From Burkholderia sp. OK233 (lineage in GTDB: Bacteria > Pseudomonadota > Gammaproteobacteria > Burkholderiales > Burkholderiaceae), in contig NZ_OCSR01000002.1 in the NCBI RefSeq assembly GCF_900230185.1, positions 1,364,001-1,428,000 on the forward strand: DNA of 64,000 bases. The letters run 5' to 3'. Below the pieces are notes generated by a model, which was given only the letters and a program-made list of their open reading frames with translations, had not been told where the DNA came from and ran no database searches. Below, piece after piece: positions 8,563-17,238 of this stretch. Position numbers and translations under genes: made by a program. Within the stretch, counting starts at the first letter, position 1, and each line of letters opens with the position of its first letter.

Positions 8563-9338
8563 TGGGCATTCTCTACGAAGTGACGAATCACGTAGCAACC
8601 GTTACCCTGAATAGACCAGAGGCGATGAATTCGCTTGACCCTGAGTCTCTCGTGGAACTGAATGGCCTCTTTCAACGTGCAAACGACGACGAGGAAGTGC
8701 GCGTCATTATCCTGACAGGCGCCGGAGACAACGCATTCTGCACAGGTTCTGACCTCAAGAAAACTAATCCGCCTAAAGAGAGCTTTGCCGAGCTCACGTT
8801 CGGGCGGCCGCGCTGGCTCTACCCGTTCGCGGGCCTGGAGATCGACAAGCCGATGATCTGCGCGGTCAACGGTTTCGCGCTCGCCGGCGGAATGGAACTT
8901 GCATTGGCATGCGACATCCGGATTACGTCGAGCAACGCCCAGTTCGGTCAGTCCGAAGTTTGCGTTGGCAGCATCCCTGCCGCTGGTGGAACACAACGCC
9001 TTCCGCGAATGGTCGGCTTCTCCGATGCGATGCTGATGATGCTGACCGGCGACCGGATCGATGCGGACACTGCGTTGCGAATCGGCCTTGTTAGCCGTGT
9101 CGTTCCGCTTGAGCAACTGAGAGACGAAGCAATCCGGATTGCCCAGCGTATTGCAAGCAACGCACCGCTTGCTGTACGTGCTGTGAAGCGACTGGTGCGT
9201 GATGGACTTGATCTACCGCTTCTGACGGCTATCCAAAGCGAGCAATTCGCGCTCGGCCTGCTTCGAGATACAGAAGACCGACTGGAAGGCCGCAAGGCGT
9301 TTCAGGAGAAGCGAAAACCCGTTTTCATTGGGCGATAG
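8562..9338 (+). CDS. Enoyl-CoA hydratase/isomerase (crotonase) family protein
   Basis: 258 residues from the ATG at 8562, which overlaps the upstream stop (TGATG); GAGGTG at 8551-8556 is a suitable ribosome binding site. The crotonase fold is clear: NRPEAMNSLDPE, AFCTGSDLKKT (first oxyanion-hole region), AVNGFALAGGMELALACDIRI, and GSIPAAGGTQRLPRMVG. The SE in FGQSEVCVG sits where crotonases carry a catalytic Glu. Likely hydrates an unsaturated CoA ester made after CoA transfer. Fourth gene of the overlapping operon. Confidence 0.9.
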   Translation: MGILYEVTNHVATVTLNRPEAMNSLDPESLVELNGLFQRANDDEEVRVIILTGAGDNAFCTGSDLKKTNPPKESFAELTFGRPRWLYPFAGLEIDKPMICAVNGFALAGGMELALACDIRITSSNAQFGQSEVCVGSIPAAGGTQRLPRMVGFSDAMLMMLTGDRIDADTALRIGLVSRVVPLEQLRDEAIRIAQRIASNAPLAVRAVKRLVRDGLDLPLLTAIQSEQFALGLLRDTEDRLEGRKAFQEKRKPVFIGR

Positions 9339-9467
9339 CATTCGCTTCGTGAACCCATTCACATCAAGACGAGCTGTGACCGCTACTTGTGACCGGCGCG
9401 CGTCGCCGTGCTATTTCACGCTGCATCGGTAGCCGGTCAATTCTTCCAATCTAATGAAGGAGATGAC

Positions 9468-10649
9468 GTGAGACATGTGGTTGTCGCGGGAATTGGTCAG
9501 ACAGTATTTGGAAAATTCCTTGACCGGAATGTGCGCTCACTCGCTGAGGAGGCGCTGTCCGCCGCAGTAGCAGACGCCGGCGTTGACTACAAACAGATCG
9601 GTGTGACCTACTTCGCAAACGCGCTCTCTGGCCTTGTAACCGGTCAGGAGACGATTCGAGGACAGGTTGCACTCAGAAATACATCGCTGATGGGTTCTCC
9701 AATCGTTAATGTCGACAACGCCTGCGCGTCGGGCTCAACGGCCTTCCATCTCGCATGGTTATCTGTCGCGTCGGGGCAAACCGACGTAGCACTTGCGATT
9801 GGCGCCGAAAAGCTCACCCACATTGATAAATCCGTGACGTTCGGCGCATTCGCCGCCGGCGTCGATGTTGAAGAGCGCGCGCGTCTCCAGCAAGAAGCGC
9901 CTCAAGGTCATTCGGTGTTCATGGACATCTATTCGGAGCGCGCCCGACGCTATATGGAGAGTAGCGGCGCGACGCCCGAAGACTTCGCCCTCCTTTGCGT
10001 GAAAAGCCGACAAGCGGCCTCCCTGAGTCCGTGGGCCCAGTTCCGCCAGCCCGTCACCACCGAAGAGGTTCTCTCGAGCCGCATGATCAGCGCGCCGCTC
10101 ACCCTCAACATGTGTTCTCCCATTGCAGACGGAGCGGCTGCGGCCATTCTGGTCAGCGATGACGTTGCCCAAAGTCTGCGAGCGCGCCGCGTTTACGTGC
10201 GTGCGTCGAAACTGGTCTCGGCAAATCGTGACGGCGACGGCCCGACGTGTGCGACACGTGCAGCCGAGCAAGCGTACGAATACTCCGGTTTCGGTCCCGA
10301 GGACATTCACGTTGCTGAAGTCCACGACGCTTCGGCGCCAGCCGAGATCATGCTCTATGAACGTTTGGGATTTGCGCTTCCAGATCAAGGCGTGAAACTC
10401 CTGCGCGAGGGCATAACATCCGTCGGCGGTCGGCTGCCCGTTAATCCTGGAGGCGGATTGCTCAGTCGTGGCCATCCCGTCGGAGCAACCGGTATCGCAC
10501 AGATTGTTGAACTTACGACCCAGTTGCGGGGTAACGCAGGCAAGCGCCAGCGAGAAGGCGCCGAAGTCGCACTTGCGGAGTGTTCCGGAGGCCAGATTGG
10601 CAAAGATTCGGCACTCGCTGCCGTAACAATTCTCTCCAGCTTTCAGTAA
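9468..10649 (+). CDS. Thiolase family protein (SCP-x/lipid-transfer-like branch)
   Basis: 393 residues from GTG 9468, preceded by GAAGGAG at 6-nt spacing; an upstream in-frame extension to 9408 has no ribosome binding site. RHVVVAGIGQTVFGKF and SLAEEALSAAVADAGVD are typical of the SCP-x-like thiolase branch. NVDNACASGSTA carries the acyl-accepting Cys86; GGLLSRGHPVGATG carries the conserved His, and ECSGG lies near the C-terminus. Probably performs the final CoA-dependent C-C cleavage. Members of this branch often pair with a DUF35 (OB-fold/zinc) subunit, which is not present here. Confidence 0.88.
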   Translation: MRHVVVAGIGQTVFGKFLDRNVRSLAEEALSAAVADAGVDYKQIGVTYFANALSGLVTGQETIRGQVALRNTSLMGSPIVNVDNACASGSTAFHLAWLSVASGQTDVALAIGAEKLTHIDKSVTFGAFAAGVDVEERARLQQEAPQGHSVFMDIYSERARRYMESSGATPEDFALLCVKSRQAASLSPWAQFRQPVTTEEVLSSRMISAPLTLNMCSPIADGAAAAILVSDDVAQSLRARRVYVRASKLVSANRDGDGPTCATRAAEQAYEYSGFGPEDIHVAEVHDASAPAEIMLYERLGFALPDQGVKLLREGITSVGGRLPVNPGGGLLSRGHPVGATGIAQIVELTTQLRGNAGKRQREGAEVALAECSGGQIGKDSALAAVTILSSFQ

Positions 10650-10748
10650 GCCGTTCAGCGCACCCAGGCGCAAAGATTGAAGTTTCCGACACAAAAAAGC
10701 AGGCGGAGCGTTTAAAAATCCAATCAACAGGAGAGTCGAAGGAGACAT

Positions 10749-11816
10749 ATGAAAATTAATAATTTAGTTGTACTTTTTTCTGCATGCATCGTTGCAATGC
10801 CAGTCTGGGCACAGGATTCCGTCACGCTGTACGGCATCGTCGACGTGGCGGTACAAGCTGTCAATCACGTGCCAACAACCAACGGAAAAGGCGGCACCGC
10901 ATTTTCACTCACCTCGGGCGGGGCACAAACGTCGCGATGGGGATTGCGTGTTAAAGAGAATCTCGGCGGTGGTTATGGTGTCATTGCCGTGCTTGAGGAT
11001 GGCTTCGATGCGACCAAAGGAACCTTGAACAACGGCGGTCGGCTGTGGGGCCGATCTTCCTACGTTGGAATCACCGCGCCGTACGGCACATTTACACTGG
11101 GACGGCAGGTTACGGCTATTTACGATTTCGACCTGGCTTATGACCCTGTCGCGCCCGCGATTTACTCAAGCCCTGCGTATGATGCGGCGTTCGTCTCACG
11201 GGCGGACAATTCCGTGAAATACGTTGGCGACGTGGGCCTGGCAGGCGGCAAGCTTTCGCTAGATGCCCTGTACAGCTTCGGATACGACAGCGTCACTGGC
11301 GTCGGACCAGTCGCGGGGGACTATCGGGTTGGCAAGGAGGAAAGCATCTTCGTCAACTACCAACGCAGTATCGTCAGCTTAGGCCTGCTTTTCGACCAGC
11401 AAAACGGCAACACCATTGCAGCACAGGATAACAAGGCCCAACGCTTCGGCGCGGCGGCTCAAGTCGACCTGAGTCCCGTGCAGTTATACGCGGGATATCG
11501 ATTTCTTGCGCAGAAGCAGGCTGCCCAGAATCTGTACTCTTCGTTATATTGGCTTGGTGCGAAATACGTCGTGACGCCGACATTCAATATTTCTTCGGAT
11601 TTACTCTACCAGCGGGACCGAAATACTGGCCAGGGGAACCCGGTGATGCTTTCAGCGATCGCAAGCTACCTGCTGTCCAAGCGTACGGACGTGTATTTCG
11701 AGGCAGCCACCGTTCTCAACAAGAGGCATACCAATCTTGGTGTGAACGGCTTTGGAACGTCGACCGCAGGCGAAGTCCAAACCGGCGCACTGATTGGTCT
11801 GCGAACGAGGTTCTGA
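10749..11816 (+). CDS. Gram-negative porin, OmpC-like (Burkholderia type)
   Basis: 355 residues with a cleavable signal peptide (cleavage predicted after VWA) and the family start QDSVTLYGIVDVAVQ; TSRWGLRVKENLGGG and GRLWGRSSYVGI are conserved porin strands, and the chain ends on an aromatic (RTRF) as expected for BAM-dependent outer-membrane insertion. GGAG lies upstream of the ATG. It follows the thiolase by 99 nt in the same direction and is probably a substrate-entry channel co-induced with the operon. Confidence 0.92.
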   Translation: MKINNLVVLFSACIVAMPVWAQDSVTLYGIVDVAVQAVNHVPTTNGKGGTAFSLTSGGAQTSRWGLRVKENLGGGYGVIAVLEDGFDATKGTLNNGGRLWGRSSYVGITAPYGTFTLGRQVTAIYDFDLAYDPVAPAIYSSPAYDAAFVSRADNSVKYVGDVGLAGGKLSLDALYSFGYDSVTGVGPVAGDYRVGKEESIFVNYQRSIVSLGLLFDQQNGNTIAAQDNKAQRFGAAAQVDLSPVQLYAGYRFLAQKQAAQNLYSSLYWLGAKYVVTPTFNISSDLLYQRDRNTGQGNPVMLSAIASYLLSKRTDVYFEAATVLNKRHTNLGVNGFGTSTAGEVQTGALIGLRTRF

Positions 11817-11988
11817 AGACACGGAAGGGAAGCGCGCCGGTCATCAAGCGATAACCTGACGCTTGCCGATGTCCCGTTCTACCGGAACGTCGGCGGCGCC
11901 ACACGCGATTGTCCGTGCCGAGCGCCAAGGCCGAGAGCGGCGAAGCGATGTATGCGCTAGCGAGCGTGTGTTCGAAGTGCCCGCGTAA

Positions 11989-12420
11989 TCAATGGTACGT
12001 CGTCGTAGACGACTGCAGCTTCGTCAGCACGCCGCGTTTGAATCGGAACCAGCCTTGCGAGCTTTGCATCACGACTTCATCGCCTTGCCAGAACACGCGC
12101 TTGACCGTCATGCGCTCACCCAAGCGCTGCACAAGCGGCGGATGGTGACGAAAGTCGTACAGCACCGGGCCGGAATCAGTCTGCACGAGCATGCGCGTGA
12201 CGGTGTCGTTTGCGTTCTCGGCGTCATCGAAGTGCACGAGCGTGTTCGCACCGAAGCGATCGAAAATTTCCTTGTCGAGCATCCCCACAAAATCACGGTC
12301 GACGCGCTCGAACTGCAGTTTGCCCGCGGGCGTGACGAGCGGGCCGGATTCGTTGCTTTGCGCATAAACGCCAGTCGCGAAAGAGGTGGCTGCGAGCGCA
12401 GCGAGGAATAATCGTTTCAT
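11989..12420 (-). CDS. Hypothetical secreted protein
   Basis: 143 residues from the ATG at 12420, chosen because it begins a clean signal peptide (KRLFLAALAATSFATGVYA-QS); a longer in-frame start at 12477 would bury it. The mature protein (about 120 residues) has alternating beta-rich segments (KLQFERVDRDFVGMLDK, GERMTVKRVFWQGDEVV) and no Cys. I do not recognise the family. It is convergent with the porin gene and lies downstream of soxR on the same strand with an 81-nt gap. Confidence 0.7.
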   Translation of the reverse strand: MKRLFLAALAATSFATGVYAQSNESGPLVTPAGKLQFERVDRDFVGMLDKEIFDRFGANTLVHFDDAENANDTVTRMLVQTDSGPVLYDFRHHPPLVQRLGERMTVKRVFWQGDEVVMQSSQGWFRFKRGVLTKLQSSTTTYH

Positions 12421-12501
12421 GTTTTCTTTTGGATTCAGCGGCGTCTCCGACGACGGAGGCCGGGATGAGCGCATCACTGGTGAGTTATCACTTCGGCCAC
12501 A

Positions 12502-12990
12502 TCACGTTTCCTGCTTGTCCGCGATATCGTCCGCCAACACAGCGCGCGAGGTGTCGCCCAGCAGATATCGCGCACCGCTTCCCCGTCGTCGGGCAACATC
12601 GTCGGGATTGTAGAGAGAACATGACTTCAGCGAAAGGCAGCCGCAACCTACGCAGGACGCAAGCTGATCGCGCAATGCAATAAGACCATCGATGCGTTCC
12701 TGAAGCAGAGGCTGCCAGGCGCGCGAGAGACGTTGCCAATCCTGCCTGGTCGGCGTGCGTTGCCCGGGCAACGTCTCAAGGACAGAACGAATCTCCGAAA
12801 GGTTCAAGCCGACAGCCTGCGCGGCGCGGATGAAACCGACGCGGCGAAGGACCTCCCTTCGATACTGCCGATGACCACCTTCCGTTCGGGTACTGCTGAT
12901 CAGCCCCTGTTCCTCGTAGAAACGAATCGCACTCGCGGCTACGCCCGAGCGTCTGGCAAGCTCACCAATTGTAATCGTCGTCTCGTTCAT
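12502..12990 (-). CDS. soxR: Redox-sensitive transcriptional activator SoxR
   Basis: 162 residues, typical length. The MerR-type HTH is at residues 6-25 (TIGELARRSGVAASAIRFYEE), followed by a dimerisation helix and the SoxR-specific [2Fe-2S] ligand set CVGCGCLSLKSC, matching the C-x2-C-x-C-x5-C signature. The protein senses redox-cycling compounds by oxidation of its cluster and activates promoters with an over-long spacer. A site of that kind lies between this gene and the divergent gene at 13074. The C-terminal tail after the cluster is long, as in many proteobacterial SoxR proteins outside the enterics. Confidence 0.95.
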   Translation of the reverse strand: MNETTITIGELARRSGVAASAIRFYEEQGLISSTRTEGGHRQYRREVLRRVGFIRAAQAVGLNLSEIRSVLETLPGQRTPTRQDWQRLSRAWQPLLQERIDGLIALRDQLASCVGCGCLSLKSCSLYNPDDVARRRGSGARYLLGDTSRAVLADDIADKQET

Positions 12991-13011
12991 GACGTTTCCA
13001 CGAATTCTCTC

Positions 13012-13042
13012 TTGACTTCAAGTCTACTTGAACTTTCACAAT
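13012..13042 (+). promoter_or_regulatory. SoxR-dependent promoter: -35, SoxR box and -10
   Basis: TTGACT at 13012-13017 and CACAAT at 13037-13042 are separated by 19 bp, the stretched spacing used by MerR-family activators. The spacer contains the inverted repeat TTCAAGTCTACTTGAA (13017-13032), whose arms TTCAAGT/ACTTGAA are perfect and match the known SoxR box core (TCAAGT...ACTTGA). The orientation drives the gene at 13074, with transcription expected to start near 13049. Confidence 0.85.
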
Positions 13043-13073
13043 GGATTCGTTCCTTTGATCGAGAGACGGCAAT

Positions 13074-14096
13074 ATGCGCAAGAACCCCGTTGAGCTCAAA
13101 TTGAAAGAGCTTCTGGATGCAAACGCTCGCTTCGACCTGATGGCCAAAGGTACAACCAACCATTGTCCAATGGCGCTTGTCGCATTGGCCAGGATGGGGG
13201 CGTCGCCAGCTCGACTGCAGGAATTCTTCGATATGTGGGAGCGCGAATACGCATTAAGTGCGCCACCTGTCGACACAATCGTCAGCCGTCACGAATGGTC
13301 GCGGCAACTAGGCCATGCCGCCGCATTCGGCGCCTTGCGCCTGTGTTTTCTGGACTGGATCGCGGAAGCGGGCTCCGTTCCGGTCATCGCGGCAGTGCTG
13401 AAAGAGGTGCCGTTCGCACCGGCAACGCAGGCCTTTCACGCGCTTATCCGGTTGGCATATGGCATCGAGGCGGCGCATCCCGGCGAAATCGCCTCAGGCC
13501 TGGCCGCGCTAATCTCGTCGCATCTGCCTATTGACGCCCGTTTCGACGAGGTCCGCAGGGCAGAAAACGTCGATGCCGGATTTGACCACGTCGTACGTGC
13601 AATAGACGACGGTGTTGTACAGGGCAACTCGATCACTTCACGCTTGCGCGCCGTTGCATGCGATGTGCGGTTCAGGCGGGCCGTCCTTGCGCCTCCGGTT
13701 GCGGTGTCCTTACTCGACGATCTGGCGCGCGCGACGATTGGCGCCTACTGGCGCTCGCCGGACTTCACGGTGCTTCACACGGTTACGGCGACACACGCGG
13801 CGCGGATCCTCCTTGCACAATTGCCTGACGCGTTAGCGGAACAATTGCTGCCCGGCTTGTGGATTGCGCTGTGCGCGGCGTATGCAACGGTTCGCAGGCC
13901 GTCGAACGTTGAAACAGATCCGCTTGACGCGGCCGTTGGTTGGGACGACGTGTGCCGGATGGCCGTGGCGTCAAACGACGATCACGTAATCAAGTTGGCG
14001 TACACGTGTCTTTGCGAGGACCGTCGCAATCCATCGCCGCTTTACCTCGCGTCAGCGGCACGCATAGTCAGGCCATCAGTCGACAATTCGATCTGA
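13074..14096 (+). CDS. Questin oxidase-like (DUF4243) family protein, SoxR target
   Basis: 340 residues. NHCPMALVALARMGASPARLQEFFDMWEREY near the N-terminus, together with an all-helical, Ala-rich body, matches the questin-oxidase-like family, whose fungal members perform a Baeyer-Villiger type ring opening without an obvious cofactor motif. It is divergent from soxR and has a SoxR-type promoter 32 nt upstream, so it is probably induced by redox-cycling quinones, phenazines or antibiotics and may detoxify them. A gene of similar family next to soxR belongs to the Pseudomonas SoxR regulon, as far as I recall. Confidence 0.75.
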   Translation: MRKNPVELKLKELLDANARFDLMAKGTTNHCPMALVALARMGASPARLQEFFDMWEREYALSAPPVDTIVSRHEWSRQLGHAAAFGALRLCFLDWIAEAGSVPVIAAVLKEVPFAPATQAFHALIRLAYGIEAAHPGEIASGLAALISSHLPIDARFDEVRRAENVDAGFDHVVRAIDDGVVQGNSITSRLRAVACDVRFRRAVLAPPVAVSLLDDLARATIGAYWRSPDFTVLHTVTATHAARILLAQLPDALAEQLLPGLWIALCAAYATVRRPSNVETDPLDAAVGWDDVCRMAVASNDDHVIKLAYTCLCEDRRNPSPLYLASAARIVRPSVDNSI

Positions 14097-14128
14097 ATGG
14101 CAACGCCTGCGCATTGTCTTATTTTTTT

Positions 14129-14146
14129 ATCGTTATTGATAACGAT
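14129..14146. promoter_or_regulatory. Fur-box-like palindrome upstream of TonB receptor
   Basis: ATCGTTATTGATAACGAT has perfect 8-bp arms around TG and resembles the Fur consensus (GATAATGATAATCATTATC), with further similarity in the following CCCATTTGCATT. It lies 101 bp upstream of the siderophore-receptor start, the expected place for Fur-mediated, iron-dependent repression. Confidence 0.7.
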
Positions 14147-14247
14147 TCCCATTTGCATTAACATCCGATCTCTTTCATAACCCTTGACTCACCGCTACAA
14201 CCACCTTTCTGCGTTCTCGCGTGGGTCGGCAGGCGGTCTCCTGACAC

Positions 14248-16410
14248 ATGCGTCTTCTGCGAATTTCCGGGCTCCCGGGGCGTCACCGCCGTTTCGGCTT
14301 CGGTCTGCACATAGCCTTCCTGATGTACGCAGCTTCGACGCATCCTGCCATCGGCGCCTCGGCCGATGTCAGCAGCGATCAATCGCCCACAGAGAAAGAG
14401 TTGCCAGCGGTATCCGTGCACGCCGCGCCGGTCCTCGAACCGACGGTCGGTTACCGCCCGCTCACCAGTCAGATATCCGGCGGTGGCGAGCGAAAAATCA
14501 GCGAGATTCCGCAGTCTGTCGCAGTAGTCAGTTCGAGCGTGATGCAAGATCAGCAGGCCCAGAGCCTCGACGATGTGCTTGGCAACGTCAGCGGCATCAC
14601 CCAGACCAACACGCTCGGCGGCACACGCGATGCGTTCATCAAGCGCGGCTTCGGCTCGAACAACGACGGCTCGATCCTTGTCGACGGCATCCGTTCGCCG
14701 ATCCTGCACAGCTATCTGGCAACGATCGATCGTGTCGAAGTATTGAAGGGGCCGGCGTCGCTGCTGTACGGAATTCAGGAACCGGGCGGTGTGATCAACA
14801 TGATCACGCGCAAACCGGAGGACGAACTGCACGGCTCGGTGTCGGCGACGTACACCAGCCACCGTGGCAGCGGAACCAGCTTCGACCTCACCGGCCCGAT
14901 CGGACAACCGGGCCAGGTGGCGGGAGGAATGCTGGCCTTCCGGCTGACCGGTGAATACAACACCGCGCGTTACTGGCGCAGCTTCGGACGGCAGCGCGAC
15001 GCGCTAATCGCGCCGTCACTGTCGTGGCACGATGCCAACACCTCGGTCGATCTGAGCTACCAGTACGTCGACTACACGACGCCCTTCGACCGTGGGACAG
15101 TTCTCGTGAACGGTCATCTGGACGACGCGTTGCGCTACACCCGTTACGAAGAAGCATGGGCGCAGAGTTCCGGCGAGCAGGAAACGCTGCGGGCCAAGAT
15201 CGAACACCGGTTCTCCGAACAGTGGCGCATGCGTGCCACCTATGGGTGGAGCCGCGACCGCTACGATCAGTATCTGATCCGCGCAACGGCATTCAACAGC
15301 AAGACCGGCATCATGAGCCGCTCATCGGATGCGAACCTTGGCCGCAACGATTCCGATGAGATCGCCACGGTCGGCGCGGTCGGTGACCTGAACCTCGCGG
15401 GTATGCGCCACGAAGTCTATGTGGGCGGCGAATACGAACGCCAGCGCTCCTTCCGCGGCGACACGATCCGCGGCAAGGCAGTGTCCGGATTCGACCTGTA
15501 CGACCCGGTCTACGGGACGCTCTCGACGGGCGGCACGCCGAGCGCGACGCAAAGCGACAGCCTCTCGAAGGTCCATACGTACTCGCTGATTACGCAGGAC
15601 ACGGTCCACCTGACCGACCGCCTGATTGCCGTCGGCGGTGTGCGCTGGGAAAACTGGCAGCAACTTTCCGGCGTCGGGCGCCCATTCGTCATCGCCGATC
15701 ACTCGCACGGACAGGTGTGGCTGCCGCAGTTCGGGCTGGTGTACAAGCTCACCCCCGCGTTGTCCGCCTATGCGAACTTCAGCAAGTCGTTCGTGCCGAA
15801 CGTCGCCACGGAAGTCAGCGAGCCCCTCGCGCCCGAGCGCGGTCGGGTCTACGAAGCCGGGCTGAAGTTCGAAGCGAAGCCCGGCATTACAGGCACGCTC
15901 GCGATCTATCAGATCGACAAGCAAAATGTCGCGGTCACCGTCGGCGATACGACCTCGACAATCGGCAGCGCACGTTCACGCGGGATCGAACTCGACGTTG
16001 CCGGTCAGTTGACACGGCATATCAGCGTGATTGCAAGTTATGCCTACACGGATGCCGTCGACCGCGAAGACAACACGCGTCTTGCGAATGCCGCGCGTCA
16101 TACCGGCAGCGTGTTTGCCGTGTACGACACGATGCTGCCCTATCTGCCGGGGCAATGGCGTTTCGGCGGCGGTGCGCGGCTGGTCGGAAAGCGGCCCGGC
16201 GATACGGCAAACAGCTTTACGCTGCCGGGCTATGTCGTCGCCGACCTGTTCGCCGCTTACGAAACGAAGATAGGCAAGATTCCAACGCGCGTGCAACTTA
16301 ACGTGAAGAACGTCTTCGACAAGACGTACTACCCGTCAAGCAGCAGCAATCTGATCATTGCGGTCGGCGAGGCGCGTCTGGTGATGCTCAATACAACGTT
16401 CTCGTTCTGA
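14248..16410 (+). CDS. TonB-dependent siderophore receptor
   Basis: 720 residues. N-terminal export region (residues 1-37), TonB-box-like ELPAVSV near residue 50, then the plug domain (RKISEIPQSVAVVSS, SLDDVLGNVSGITQ, LVDGIRSP, DRVEVLKGPASLLYG, GGVINMITRKP) and a 22-strand barrel ending LNTTFSF. The plug motifs are those of the FhuA/FpvA ferric-siderophore subfamily. No siderophore biosynthesis or permease genes are adjacent, so it may take up a xenosiderophore. An upstream Fur-like box suggests iron regulation. The start is the first in-frame ATG giving a hydrophobic export segment (FGLHIAFLMYAAS). Confidence 0.92.
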   Translation: MRLLRISGLPGRHRRFGFGLHIAFLMYAASTHPAIGASADVSSDQSPTEKELPAVSVHAAPVLEPTVGYRPLTSQISGGGERKISEIPQSVAVVSSSVMQDQQAQSLDDVLGNVSGITQTNTLGGTRDAFIKRGFGSNNDGSILVDGIRSPILHSYLATIDRVEVLKGPASLLYGIQEPGGVINMITRKPEDELHGSVSATYTSHRGSGTSFDLTGPIGQPGQVAGGMLAFRLTGEYNTARYWRSFGRQRDALIAPSLSWHDANTSVDLSYQYVDYTTPFDRGTVLVNGHLDDALRYTRYEEAWAQSSGEQETLRAKIEHRFSEQWRMRATYGWSRDRYDQYLIRATAFNSKTGIMSRSSDANLGRNDSDEIATVGAVGDLNLAGMRHEVYVGGEYERQRSFRGDTIRGKAVSGFDLYDPVYGTLSTGGTPSATQSDSLSKVHTYSLITQDTVHLTDRLIAVGGVRWENWQQLSGVGRPFVIADHSHGQVWLPQFGLVYKLTPALSAYANFSKSFVPNVATEVSEPLAPERGRVYEAGLKFEAKPGITGTLAIYQIDKQNVAVTVGDTTSTIGSARSRGIELDVAGQLTRHISVIASYAYTDAVDREDNTRLANAARHTGSVFAVYDTMLPYLPGQWRFGGGARLVGKRPGDTANSFTLPGYVVADLFAAYETKIGKIPTRVQLNVKNVFDKTYYPSSSSNLIIAVGEARLVMLNTTFSF

Positions 16411-16559
16411 GGGACCGGGATAGATAGCGAATGGCTTCGACCACGTTTACCGCGTTCATTCGTATTCGACCCTCACCTGGCCAGATCTGGCTGAACGCGG
16501 TCGGTTGTTGAAGTATTCCGCGCGACGAAAACGTCACCGGGAGTGCAAGTGCGTGTAAA

Positions 16560-16599
16560 TTCGAATCCAGTGGTTTTCGACCCGCCACTGGTCTTCGAA
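16560..16599. repeat. Near-perfect inverted repeat (14/15-bp arms)
   Basis: TTCGAATCCAGTGG (16560-16573) and CCACTGGTCTTCGAA (16585-16599) are inverted copies that differ by one mismatch/indel, with an 11-nt loop. It sits between the TonB receptor and the 152-residue gene. No T-run follows, so it is not a clear intrinsic terminator; it could act as an mRNA stabiliser/processing site or in the 5' leader of the next gene. Confidence 0.5.
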
Positions 16600-16643
16600 T
16601 CGGTCGCCATCGGCGTTGGTCTTATGGACTTACAGGAGCCGGT

Positions 16644-17102
16644 ATGAGCACGAAGCACAACAAAAAAGAACATCTTGAAGCCGCAGCATCGCATCACGAG
16701 CAGGCCTCGCGATTTCACCGCGGGGCGTCGCGGCATTTCGAGGCGGGTAAAGACTATGCCCACGCCGCACATCAGGCGATGATGGCCCATGGCCACACCC
16801 TGCACGCGATCGATCAGGCACACGACGCTGGCGCGCACAGCGCGAACACGCCGCCAATCGCACCGGCATCGACCGGCTCTGGCGCAGACAACACAAACGC
16901 CGCAAAACAGCACGCAATGGCGGCTGAGCTTCACGATCAGGCGGCGCAGCATATGCGCCACGCCGTCAAGCTCTTCGATCAGGACCGTAGTGCGGTCGCA
17001 CACGATGCGCAGCTAGCGCTCTCCCTTGCACTGCGCGCTCTGTCTCATGGCAACGAGGCCGCGAAACTATTTATCAAGCTCGCGCCCGTCGATGCGCCGT
17101 GA
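16644..17102 (+). CDS. His-rich helical hypothetical protein with internal duplication
   Basis: 152 residues, no signal peptide or membrane segment, strongly helical and unusually rich in His and Ala. Two halves look related: ASHHEQASRFHRGASRHFEAG in residues 15-35 and ELHDQAAQHMRHAVKLFDQD in residues 95-115, each followed by AHAAHQ / AHDAQ and a second His-bearing helix. A Pro/Thr/Gly/Ser linker near residues 70-85 joins them. An AGGAG ribosome binding site precedes the ATG. Reminiscent of small Burkholderia stress-associated proteins, but I do not recognise a named family; metal binding is possible. Confidence 0.7.
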   Translation: MSTKHNKKEHLEAAASHHEQASRFHRGASRHFEAGKDYAHAAHQAMMAHGHTLHAIDQAHDAGAHSANTPPIAPASTGSGADNTNAAKQHAMAAELHDQAAQHMRHAVKLFDQDRSAVAHDAQLALSLALRALSHGNEAAKLFIKLAPVDAP

Positions 17103-17238
17103 GTGATGTCGGATTTCACGGCACCGGCACCGGCGCTGATGAGCACCCTGTTGTCGCGTCGCGCGGATCTACGGTCTTGGGCCGGCTGTCAGGAGCCGCG
17201 CACGGCGTGCGCGGCTGAATCCAGCGTTCCGCTCGGGA

